NCBI GenBank assembly: GCA_017525605.1
Contig: JAFXSM010000035.1
Location: 1-64,000 of the forward strand
Length of the DNA stretch: 64,000 nt
Source: Treponema sp.
Lineage (GTDB): Bacteria; Spirochaetota; Spirochaetia; Treponematales; Treponemataceae
Direction: 5' to 3'
Both the position numbers and the translations under genes were made by a program. Below are positions 1 through 6,197 of the stretch, one piece after another. Each line of letters begins with the position of its first letter. Within the stretch, counting starts at the first letter, position 1. The notes beneath the pieces are model-generated. The model saw nothing but the letters and a program-made list of their open reading frames with translations. It did no database searches and was not told the DNA's origin.

Positions 1-401
1 CGTGAGGGAGCGACACTATATTTTTGAAAAACAGGAGAAAAACACATGTTTCAATTCACGCCCCCGTGAGGGAGCGACGTAGTAATCGAAAAACTGTTGC
101 GGGGCGCAATCGTTTCAATTCACGCCCCCGTGAGGGAGCGACTCAAGGAAAAGCGGAAAAAATGACTATATTTTTGTTTCAATTCACGCCCCCGTGAGGG
201 AGCGACCGAGGCAACAGGCAGAAATCGAAAAATTACATAGAGTTTCAATTCACGCCCCCGTGAGGGAGCGACAAAAACACGCAGAAAAGCGTTTTCGACC
301 TGTCAAGTTTCAATTCACGCCCCCGTGAGGGAGCGACAAATGGACAGCACCAACGACAGACAGAATTTATGTTTCAATTCACGCCCCCGTGAGGGAGCGA
401 C
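1..401 (-). CRISPR. Type I-C CRISPR array (leader-proximal end, truncated at window edge)
   Basis: Six complete 31-nt repeats lie at 48-78, 112-142, 176-206, 242-272, 307-337 and 371-401, and the last 14 nt of a seventh lie at 1-14. All are identical. In the transcribed (minus) sense each repeat starts GTCGCTCCC, has the stem TCACG/CGTGA around a GGGG loop, and ends ATTGAAAC, which is typical of type I-C. Spacers are 33-35 nt (15-47, 79-111, 143-175, 207-241, 273-306, 338-370). The cas genes lie upstream in the transcribed sense, so 371-401 is the leader-end repeat with the newest spacer next to it, and the array continues left of the window. Spacers 15-47 and 143-175 share an 11-nt end overlap (see findings). 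Confidence 0.98.
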
Positions 402-541
402 GTCATATAGTATAGAGCATTTGCCAGCAATGTGTAAGAGGTGCGTTTCCGCGAACGTATATTCTTCGATATGAAATATGTCAAAGAACGTGTCAAAATG
501 CGCTTGCATTTTTATGTTTGCCACAGGTTCGCGCTCAGATT
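402..541 (-). promoter_or_regulatory. CRISPR leader with array promoter
   Basis: This 140-bp non-coding stretch lies between the cas2 stop and the first repeat. On the minus strand it has a consensus -35 TTGACA (484-479), a 17-bp spacer and -10 TATACG (461-456). A second TTGACA lies at 496-491. A further -10-like TATACT (414-409) sits next to the first repeat. Any of these would transcribe the array leftwards. No ORF here looks real. Confidence 0.7.
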
Positions 542-832
542 TCAAATAATCAGAACATCATCCTGCAGATTCAGAACAGGTTTTTGACCGATATGCTCGA
601 CTTTCCGCTGCCAGTTTGCGCCTAGCGAGTAAAAACGAAGGCTGTCGTAATCGGGATTGATTTCTTTCAGCAGTTTGCTTTTCAGTTCGACAAACTGCGC
701 CGGTTCGACGAGACACTCAAAAACAGAATACTGAACACGCTGACCGTAGTTTTCAAGGATTTTCGCAACGTGGCGCAGACGTTTTTCTCCTTTTTCGTCG
801 CGTGCAACATCGTAACTCACAAGCATCATCAT
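542..832 (-). CDS. cas2: CRISPR-associated endonuclease Cas2 (type I-C)
   Basis: This 96-aa protein has the ferredoxin-like Cas2 fold. The N-terminal strand MLVSYDVA carries the conserved Asp near residue 8, followed by the helix KRLRHVAKILENYGQRVQYSVFEC that is typical of the family. Cas2 dimers bridge two Cas1 dimers in the spacer-integration complex. It is the last cas gene before the leader, 15 bp downstream of cas1, and is presumably translated from the same mRNA as cas5-cas1. Length is normal. Confidence 0.97.
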   Translation of the reverse strand: MMMLVSYDVARDEKGEKRLRHVAKILENYGQRVQYSVFECLVEPAQFVELKSKLLKEINPDYDSLRFYSLGANWQRKVEHIGQKPVLNLQDDVLII

Positions 833-847
833 TTTTCAAGATTCCTC

Positions 848-1879
848 CTATTTCCAGATATAAACAGGATAGCCGTCAATGTCGCCTCGCAAATGCCTTG
901 CCAAAAGCCGGGCTTGAGTCTGAATCAGAATCGCAAGATGCATTTTCTTTTCCACATACGGATGATTCAGAACGGCTTCCTTCTTTTTCTGGTAGGCACC
1001 TATCAAAGTTTTTCGGGCTTTTTCGTTCATAATTACGGCACCGCTTGCGGTTTCTTCGAATTGTGAAGCTGTGATTTCATTGCGATTAATCAGCGAAAGA
1101 ACAAGCCTGTCAGCAAAAAACGCCCTGAATTCCTCCATTAAGTCGAGTGCAAGGCTGAGCCGTCCGGGGCGGTCTCGGTGCATGAAACCAACTGCGGGGT
1201 CTAGCCCGACGACTTCGCACGCGCTTATCATGTCGTGGTACAAAAGCGTGTAGACATAAGATAGCATCGCGTTCACATTGTCCAAAGGCGGACGGCGGTT
1301 TCGTCCCTTGAACTGAAATCCGTCTTTCTGAGATGTGATAAGCTCGTCGAAAACCGAAAAATACGTTTCGGCAGAATCGCCTTCAATTCCCCTCAATTTG
1401 TCCAAGTCCGTTTCCCGCTCGACTTTATCAAGGTTTCGGCTCAGGATGCTGATTGCAGATTGAATTCTTTCGGCATCGACTTTTTCTTTGTGGTCGCGGA
1501 TTGCTCTCTGCAAAACAGTCTTCTGGTTCGCGATTTTCCCGGTGATGAAATATTTTGCGACTTGAGCCGATTTTTCCTTGTCATCAGAAATCCTATACTG
1601 CGCCTTTCGGAGAAGGACATTCCCCGCGACAGGACCTTGAACTCGCGCAAGAAACTCTCCAGTTTCCGAAAGAAAGCTGATTGTAATGTTGTGTTCAGGA
1701 GCCGCGCCAAGCAGGAACGGGCTTACATAAATATTCCCGAAGCAAACGATACTGTCGATGTTTATCATCGGAATCGAAGCTACCGTTTTATCATCAACTT
1801 TGACTTCAATCGCATCGCCTTTTTTATGAAGATACGTTTTCTGAGTTGTCACATAAAGCGTATTCAAATATCTTTGCAT
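848..1879 (-). CDS. cas1: CRISPR-associated integrase Cas1 (type I-C)
   Basis: This 343-aa protein is of the usual length for type I-C Cas1. It is the integrase that inserts new spacers at the leader end, together with Cas2 and helped here by Cas4. The metal-binding triad can be read as the Glu of GIEGDSAETYF (about residue 168), the His of GFMHRDRPGR (about 232) and the Asp of LALDLMEEFR (about 245). The ATG follows the cas4 stop directly (TAA then ATG), so the two are translationally coupled. Confidence 0.98.
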   Translation of the reverse strand: MQRYLNTLYVTTQKTYLHKKGDAIEVKVDDKTVASIPMINIDSIVCFGNIYVSPFLLGAAPEHNITISFLSETGEFLARVQGPVAGNVLLRKAQYRISDDKEKSAQVAKYFITGKIANQKTVLQRAIRDHKEKVDAERIQSAISILSRNLDKVERETDLDKLRGIEGDSAETYFSVFDELITSQKDGFQFKGRNRRPPLDNVNAMLSYVYTLLYHDMISACEVVGLDPAVGFMHRDRPGRLSLALDLMEEFRAFFADRLVLSLINRNEITASQFEETASGAVIMNEKARKTLIGAYQKKKEAVLNHPYVEKKMHLAILIQTQARLLARHLRGDIDGYPVYIWK

Positions 1880-2521
1880 TTACACCTCATCGCTTTCTGT
1901 TATTTCCGACTGTATCCGCCGTTTCAGATAAATGCTCACGGATTTGTTTCTTCCTGCTGTTTCAGGAAAACATTCGTCGATGAACGAACACGACTCGCAC
2001 TTTTTTCTGTATTCGGCAAGCGGAGTTTTTCCGCTCTCGACAAGATTGTGGAACTTCTCCGCAAGTTCGATTGTCTCTTGCCGCAATTCGTCGGTAATCG
2101 GAACGAAAATTCGTTTTCTGGTTTTGAAATAATACAAAGCACCTTCGTGGATTTTGCATCCAAGCATTTCTTCAAGGCAGAGAACCTGCGCGCAAAGCTG
2201 AACCTCGTCGCACGAATCCTCTTTCGGCTCGCCGTGCTTGTATTCGACAGGAACAATCGCTCCGTCAGAATAGAACTCCACCGCGTCAGTCTGTCCCGTG
2301 ATGCCGAGCAAACTGGACGCAATTTTCAAATCACGCTCAGTCCGCACGACACGCCGCGACTCCCCTATTCCGCTATGAACTTTTTCATGCTGAACACGGC
2401 CGGAAGCGGTGAAGTAGTTTTCCTGCCAGAGCTGTTCGATATGTATTAGCGCACACTGCCGCGGACAGAACTTTATGTGTTGCAGTCCGCTAAGCAAAAG
2501 ATAATCAGACTCTTCGTACAT
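1880..2521 (-). CDS. cas4: CRISPR-associated exonuclease Cas4
   Basis: This 213-aa RecB-family nuclease of the adaptation module trims prespacers and selects their PAM end. The Fe-S cluster cysteines are visible: one in the N-terminal FCPRQCALIH and three in the C-terminal CESCSFIDECFP. The nuclease core residues appear around PVEYKHGEPK (QxxY/K type motif) and EVQLCAQVLCLEEM. The ATG overlaps the cas7 stop by one base (TGATG) and the stop abuts the cas1 start. Confidence 0.97.
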   Translation of the reverse strand: MYEESDYLLLSGLQHIKFCPRQCALIHIEQLWQENYFTASGRVQHEKVHSGIGESRRVVRTERDLKIASSLLGITGQTDAVEFYSDGAIVPVEYKHGEPKEDSCDEVQLCAQVLCLEEMLGCKIHEGALYYFKTRKRIFVPITDELRQETIELAEKFHNLVESGKTPLAEYRKKCESCSFIDECFPETAGRNKSVSIYLKRRIQSEITESDEV

Positions 2522-3393
2522 CAGACCGTCACAATTTTTTTGACTTCGCTAAGAGGATTTCCGTCGAGCGTAATTGTGTAATCAGAGAAATCACGGGCAG
2601 GCGTATTTCCTGTATGTTCGCATTTTACGCGATTGAACAACTCGTCAGCAGGCTTTGAGCCGAGCGCAGTTTGATGTTCAAAAATCACAAGCCGTCTTGT
2701 CGTCATAAGTCCGCGAGCGGCAGATCGGTCATATTCAAACATCTGCACAAGAGCTTCCCAAAGCAAATCCAAATCTTCAGTGGAAAAACCTGTGCTTGAA
2801 GCGAAATGCGGAGAAACAAAACCGTAAGCCTTGTACAATCCGTACGGAACTGTATATTTGCGCCCCATTGTTCTTTCTTTGTCGATGTCTTCTTCTTTTG
2901 TTACTGCCATTCGTGTAATGCTGTGTTCAAAGGAAACTACAGGTTCAACAGAGCGTGCAAATGTAAGCTGAACAGGACCTCTTACTTGTCCTGCATTTGC
3001 TCCTGTCGAAAGAACTGCTCCAAATGTGCGTATGTCATAAAACTTCCTGCACATTCCCACCCGACCTTTTTCAACATTTTCCCCTTTCGCAGGATTTTTT
3101 GCAGTGATTGCATTGCCTTTCGAATCGGTGATGTTGTTTTCAGCAAATACATCATCGATTTCCTTGTTAAGCACAGCTTTTTCTTTGACAAAAATGTCAT
3201 AGCCAGCTTCTGCGCCTTTTGAAATCTGCACATAATTGCGGATTTTTCGCTTCAAGCACACGTCTGTGACGATTCCGTTTCCAGTTTCCGCGTCAATGCG
3301 TGGAAGATTTCCTGCGTCCGGGTCGCCGTTCGGGTTTCCGTCTTTTACATCGAAATACAACACAAAGTCGTAGCGTTTTTCAAGTTTTGCCAT
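2521..3393 (-). CDS. cas7: Cascade backbone protein Cas7 (Csd2, type I-C)
   Basis: This is a 290-aa Cas7/Csd2. It polymerises along the crRNA spacer as the Cascade backbone, and every sixth guide base is flipped out by its thumb. The family start KRYDFVLYFDVKDGNPNGDP and the later NITRMAVTK-like stretch are typical. I chose the ATG at 3393 (MAKLEKRYDF) rather than an upstream in-frame ATG at 3465. It follows an AGAAGGAG ribosome-binding site and lies 1 bp after the cas8c stop; the longer form would overlap cas8c by 70 bp. It is coupled to cas4. Confidence 0.97.
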   Translation of the reverse strand: MAKLEKRYDFVLYFDVKDGNPNGDPDAGNLPRIDAETGNGIVTDVCLKRKIRNYVQISKGAEAGYDIFVKEKAVLNKEIDDVFAENNITDSKGNAITAKNPAKGENVEKGRVGMCRKFYDIRTFGAVLSTGANAGQVRGPVQLTFARSVEPVVSFEHSITRMAVTKEEDIDKERTMGRKYTVPYGLYKAYGFVSPHFASSTGFSTEDLDLLWEALVQMFEYDRSAARGLMTTRRLVIFEHQTALGSKPADELFNRVKCEHTGNTPARDFSDYTITLDGNPLSEVKKIVTV

Positions 3394-3394
3394 A

Positions 3395-3775
3395 TTATTT
3401 TTCTCCTTCTGAGTTTTCAGATTTTGTAAAGAAGCTCTGCTTCTCGTGATAATAGCCGATTGCAAAATATGACTGCTCGTTCAAATCCAAATGTGCCGGA
3501 AATGAATCAATTGCGTTCATAATCTCGCCGATTTCTTTATCGCGATTTGTATGAAGCCCACGGTTTTTAGCATATAGCTTGCTCATGTGGTTGCGATTCA
3601 AGCGCATCAGCTGAGTGAAAACCGTTACAGGATTTGTAGAAGCTGCTCCATAGAATCTGTCCGTAATGGTTGAGTTCAATTCGGTGTCAGCACTATCCTT
3701 CTGCACCTTTTCAAAAACTGCAAACAAACGCCCCAAAAGATAGCCTTTGTTTGTATTTGTTCTGTCTAATGCCAC
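3395..3775 (-). CDS. cas11c: Cas11c small subunit from an internal start within cas8c
   Basis: Inside the 3' part of cas8c, in the same frame, a near-perfect ribosome-binding site AAAGGAGG (3788-3781) is followed after 5 nt by GTG at 3775. This would yield a 126-aa protein beginning VALDRTNTNKGYLLGRLFAV and ending at the cas8c stop. Type I-C systems are known to make the small Cascade subunit Cas11c this way, and both the length and the helical character fit. The separate product is an inference from the internal site and from family precedent. Confidence 0.85.
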   Translation of the reverse strand: MALDRTNTNKGYLLGRLFAVFEKVQKDSADTELNSTITDRFYGAASTNPVTVFTQLMRLNRNHMSKLYAKNRGLHTNRDKEIGEIMNAIDSFPAHLDLNEQSYFAIGYYHEKQSFFTKSENSEGEK

Positions 3776-5185
3776 AGAAACCTCCTTTATATTTTTCTGT
3801 CGATTTAATCGATTTATATACGCTTTCAAAATTGCCGCTCGTTCGCGCGTTACACTCTGTTCAGCTCTGATTCTGCGAATACATTGCTGCTGCAAGGTCT
3901 CTGGATACGGCAAGCCCTTCAGAATGGACTGCATAACCGAACCGATGAGATTCGGTGCAATATTTTCCATTTTATGTTCTAATGCCGTCGAAGAAAGAAT
4001 CTGATAGAGATTGAGATATTCGGCTTCATATGGTGCACGAACAATCTCAAAATCCTTAAAATGTTGCTCTATTCTATTTGCAAATGTTTTTACTTTACCA
4101 GTTTCCCAGAAGCGCACGGAAATGCGTGCTATGTTTGGAGAAAAACAAAGAACATAAAAGTTTGAATCTGCCCCAATTTTTTCATATTTGCCAGTTTGAA
4201 CAGCTGCGAAAAGATTTTTCACTTCTCGTACATTTCTGTCGGGGTCATCAAAATTTTTTGCAAAGAATGCAGAAAATGACGATTCAAAAGACTCGGCTTC
4301 TTTCTTTTCTGCCCAAAAAACAATTGTGTCTTCTCCAAGTCTAAAACTATTCTCTTTGGATTTAATTAGATAATTCAAAGCCTTTGTATATGCAATCTCC
4401 GCTTTTACAGAAACAGGTGCATTATACGATTGTTCTTTTCCGTAAGAATCATATCCGCTGTTTTTCTGAAAACCGACAAGTTTTGCGTTGCTTTTTGCTC
4501 CAATTATTGGAGTTGCAGTATGAAGCCTCGATATAACGGCATTCTCCCCTGTAATAAGACAAATTCCCTTTACAATTTCATTTGTTTCATCAGAGTCATC
4601 ATCAGAAGTTGTGGAATTTGTTATCTGTCGTTGATAGTCTTTTACAGCATCACGGCATACAATTGGTTCATCATCTCCCAATAATATGAAAGTCAAATTA
4701 CAACCGGCAATTTTTACACAGTCATTCCAGTTTTCATGTTGCTTAATAGTCGAATAATTTTCGTTCTGATACTTTTGATAAAATTTTACTATGGCTGCAA
4801 CACCTTCGTCTTTACGCACCGTCTCGGGTAAGGAATTTATGCTTGCTATAAATGTATTGTTTTGCTTCTGAGCATCTTCTATTGCTTTTTTCTTTTCTGA
4901 TTCTTTTGAAACTTTCTTTGGTTCATTTAAAACATAACCATAATGATCCCAAAGCAAAAAAGTTGTTTCAGATGCTTTACGTCCAGGTCGCTCTTTCGAT
5001 TTTGGAACAGTATAAGGTTTTCCACGTGATTTTCCATTTGCATCTTCCCTCATATCTATTAAATCAAAAAAAGTTCCATCAGATTTTATTTTAATAAGGA
5101 ATTTAAATTCCTTTACTTCAAAACCGTCTTCTGGGAGTTCGTCGCCTTTTCTTTGGGCGTAATCGTACAAAGCCTGCAGAATCAT
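3395..5185 (-). CDS. cas8c: Cascade large subunit Cas8c (Csd1)
   Basis: This is a 596-aa Csd1-family protein, the type I-C large subunit that recognises the PAM and recruits Cas3. Landmarks are the N-terminal MILQALYDYAQRKGDELP, LLWDHYGYVL, and a C-terminal helical region that doubles as Cas11c. The start was set at the ATG at 5185, which follows GAGGAGGTC and overlaps the cas5c stop as ATGA. An in-frame start 24 nt upstream would lie inside cas5c and has no such site. The gene lies between cas5c and cas7 in the classical I-C order. Confidence 0.97.
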   Translation of the reverse strand: MILQALYDYAQRKGDELPEDGFEVKEFKFLIKIKSDGTFFDLIDMREDANGKSRGKPYTVPKSKERPGRKASETTFLLWDHYGYVLNEPKKVSKESEKKKAIEDAQKQNNTFIASINSLPETVRKDEGVAAIVKFYQKYQNENYSTIKQHENWNDCVKIAGCNLTFILLGDDEPIVCRDAVKDYQRQITNSTTSDDDSDETNEIVKGICLITGENAVISRLHTATPIIGAKSNAKLVGFQKNSGYDSYGKEQSYNAPVSVKAEIAYTKALNYLIKSKENSFRLGEDTIVFWAEKKEAESFESSFSAFFAKNFDDPDRNVREVKNLFAAVQTGKYEKIGADSNFYVLCFSPNIARISVRFWETGKVKTFANRIEQHFKDFEIVRAPYEAEYLNLYQILSSTALEHKMENIAPNLIGSVMQSILKGLPYPETLQQQCIRRIRAEQSVTRERAAILKAYINRLNRQKNIKEVSVALDRTNTNKGYLLGRLFAVFEKVQKDSADTELNSTITDRFYGAASTNPVTVFTQLMRLNRNHMSKLYAKNRGLHTNRDKEIGEIMNAIDSFPAHLDLNEQSYFAIGYYHEKQSFFTKSENSEGEK

Positions 5186-5946
5186 CGATAGACCTCCTCG
5201 CTGTTCCAATCGGGAACATTTATCACACCGTTTTCAATTCTTGCTCTGAAGAAAGCAGGGCGAATGTCGTCAGGACCAATTTTTTCAGGATTCTTCACAC
5301 CAGAATAATCCATATCGTAAAGCATAAAGCCCAAATCTCGTGTTTCAGGAATTGGCGTTGCAGGTTCTTTTTCTGTGTCCACAAGTTTGAAAAAACAGCT
5401 GAATTCTCGGCAACCCAAATACGGCTGAAAGACACACTGACCTTTCTTTGCGCGACGCTCGAACATCGCATTGTACTTTTCAGGATTTTCATTTGAGTGC
5501 TCTTTTTCATCAGCAGAATCAAACAAATCCAATTCTTGGGATTTTGTCTGAGCATTATTTTTTCGTTTTGCAGGAGGAATAAAGCATAAATCTGCATGAA
5601 TACGGTAACGAACATCTTTCAGGAAAAGCCCTGCACGTTGCTGACGATATTTTGGACTACCTTTCGAATCTAGCTCATCAATGCAAAAACCATCAGATTT
5701 GTCACTTGCAACAGCACCGACTTCATTGCGGCGAAGGTTTATCCACTTTATTGGATTCAAAACCTCAATTTTTTTTATCTTCCATTCAAATGCTGGTTTC
5801 CAAAAAATCGCTTCAAAAATCGCGCGAGCTGCAGAAGGTGTCATAACATCATAGCTTACGCGTTCAACTTTCATTTCGGGGCGAGTAAAACAAGCGTAAT
5901 CGCCCCAAACTTCTAGGCAAAATTTTTTGTCAAAAAATTCACTCAT
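5182..5946 (-). CDS. cas5c: Cas5c (Cas5d), crRNA-processing endonuclease
   Basis: This 254-aa protein is of normal length for the type I-C Cas5. In this subtype Cas5, not Cas6, cuts the repeat at the base of its hairpin and stays bound to the 5' handle. The N-terminal LEVWGDYACFTRPEMKVERV and YDVMTPSAARAIFEAIFWKP are typical. The ATG at 5946 is preceded by AAGGAGG (5966-5960). It is the first gene of the cas5-cas8-cas7-cas4-cas1-cas2 operon, which starts from its own promoter rather than as an extension of cas3. Confidence 0.97.
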   Translation of the reverse strand: MSEFFDKKFCLEVWGDYACFTRPEMKVERVSYDVMTPSAARAIFEAIFWKPAFEWKIKKIEVLNPIKWINLRRNEVGAVASDKSDGFCIDELDSKGSPKYRQQRAGLFLKDVRYRIHADLCFIPPAKRKNNAQTKSQELDLFDSADEKEHSNENPEKYNAMFERRAKKGQCVFQPYLGCREFSCFFKLVDTEKEPATPIPETRDLGFMLYDMDYSGVKNPEKIGPDDIRPAFFRARIENGVINVPDWNSEEVYR

Positions 5947-5983
5947 AAATTTTCCAATACCTCCTTTTCACCCTACACTTATT

Positions 5984-6012
5984 AGCGTACACCCACTTTG
6001 ATGAGCCGTCAA
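5984..6012 (-). promoter_or_regulatory. Promoter of the cas5-cas2 operon
   Basis: The minus strand reads TTGACG (6012-6007), a 17-bp spacer, then TACGCT (5989-5984). The -35 matches consensus at 5 of 6 positions; the -10 is weaker, with TAATAA a few bases later as an alternative. The ribosome-binding site AAGGAGG and the cas5c ATG follow 20-40 bp downstream. The -35 lies wholly inside the putative CreR target (6001-6033). Confidence 0.6.
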
Positions 6013-6033
6013 CTTTTATTTTAAAATTACAAA
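6001..6033 (-). promoter_or_regulatory. Putative Cascade target site over the cas5 operon -35 box
   Basis: On the minus strand TTC (6036-6034), the type I-C PAM, is followed by TTTGTAATTTTAAAATA (6033-6017). The same 17 positions after the degenerate repeat at 6134 read TTTGTTATTTTTAAATA. Only positions 6 and 12 differ, and these bases are not paired in Cascade. A full 33-nt protospacer footprint would run to 6001 and cover TTGACG. Reading this as an autorepression site is inference. Confidence 0.7.
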
Positions 6034-6035
6034 GA

Positions 6036-6062
6036 ATTAATAATGTTAATAACATTATTAAT
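6036..6062. repeat. Perfect 27-bp palindrome upstream of the cas5 promoter
   Basis: ATTAATAATGTTA (6036-6048), one central A and its exact reverse complement (6050-6062) form a 13-bp inverted repeat. It lies between the CreR-like terminator and the target PAM. It could be an operator for a dimeric regulator. It makes a poor terminator because the stem is A/T-only apart from one G-C pair and no T-run follows it. Confidence 0.9.
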
Positions 6063-6069
6063 GAGCAAT

Positions 6070-6117
6070 AAAAAAGGAAAATAAGCACAACTTAAAAAAA
6101 AGAAGGCTCATTTTCCT
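6070..6117 (-). terminator. Intrinsic terminator ending the CreR-like RNA and cas3
   Basis: The minus strand has AGGAAAATGAGC (6117-6106), a loop, then GCTTATTTTCCT (6086-6075). This is a 12-bp stem with one G-U wobble, followed by TTTTT (6074-6070). It is the first terminator after the cas3 stop and also defines the 3' end of the CreR-like RNA. Confidence 0.75.
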
Positions 6118-6164
6118 ATTTAAAAATAACAAAGTTTCAATTCACGCAACTGCGACGGGAAAGA
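6070..6164 (-). ncRNA. CreR-like degenerate crRNA (pseudo-repeat plus guide)
   Basis: The last 13 nt of the CRISPR repeat, CGTGAATTGAAAC, are preserved at 6146-6134, as is the G before them. The upstream half has diverged but still pairs: UCGC (6155-6152) against the GCGUGA side gives U-A, C-G, G-U and C-G, so the hairpin used by Cas5c is retained in a shorter form. The guide follows from 6133 and runs into the terminator stem at 6117, leaving about 16-17 usable bases. These match the site at 6033-6017 except at positions 6 and 12. Family knowledge: CreR/CreA RNAs guide type I effectors to cas promoters and repress without cutting. Alternative: a decayed leftover repeat. Ends are approximate; cas3 read-through cut by Cas5c could also supply the RNA. 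Confidence 0.75.
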
Positions 6165-6170
6165 ATAGCA
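6162..6170 (-). promoter_or_regulatory. Extended -10 box for the CreR-like RNA
   Basis: The minus strand TGCTATTCT (6170-6162) is an extended -10 element (TGn plus a 4/6 TATAAT match). A start about 7 nt further on would put the 5' end at the base of the pseudo-repeat hairpin. No good -35 is seen. The same TGCTATTCT occurs upstream of the cca gene. Confidence 0.45.
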
Positions 6171-6197
6171 TGAACGACAATTAGTTTTCTACATTAT

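Noticed and set aside
315..545. 76-aa ORF on the minus strand over the leader and first repeats
   Set aside because: It reads through the CRISPR leader and repeat sequence; no ribosome-binding site and no protein-like conservation expected there.
6111..6164. Second, minimal CRISPR array between cas3 and cas5c
   Set aside because: Only one degenerate repeat is present and a terminator follows at once, so there is no second repeat to define a spacer.
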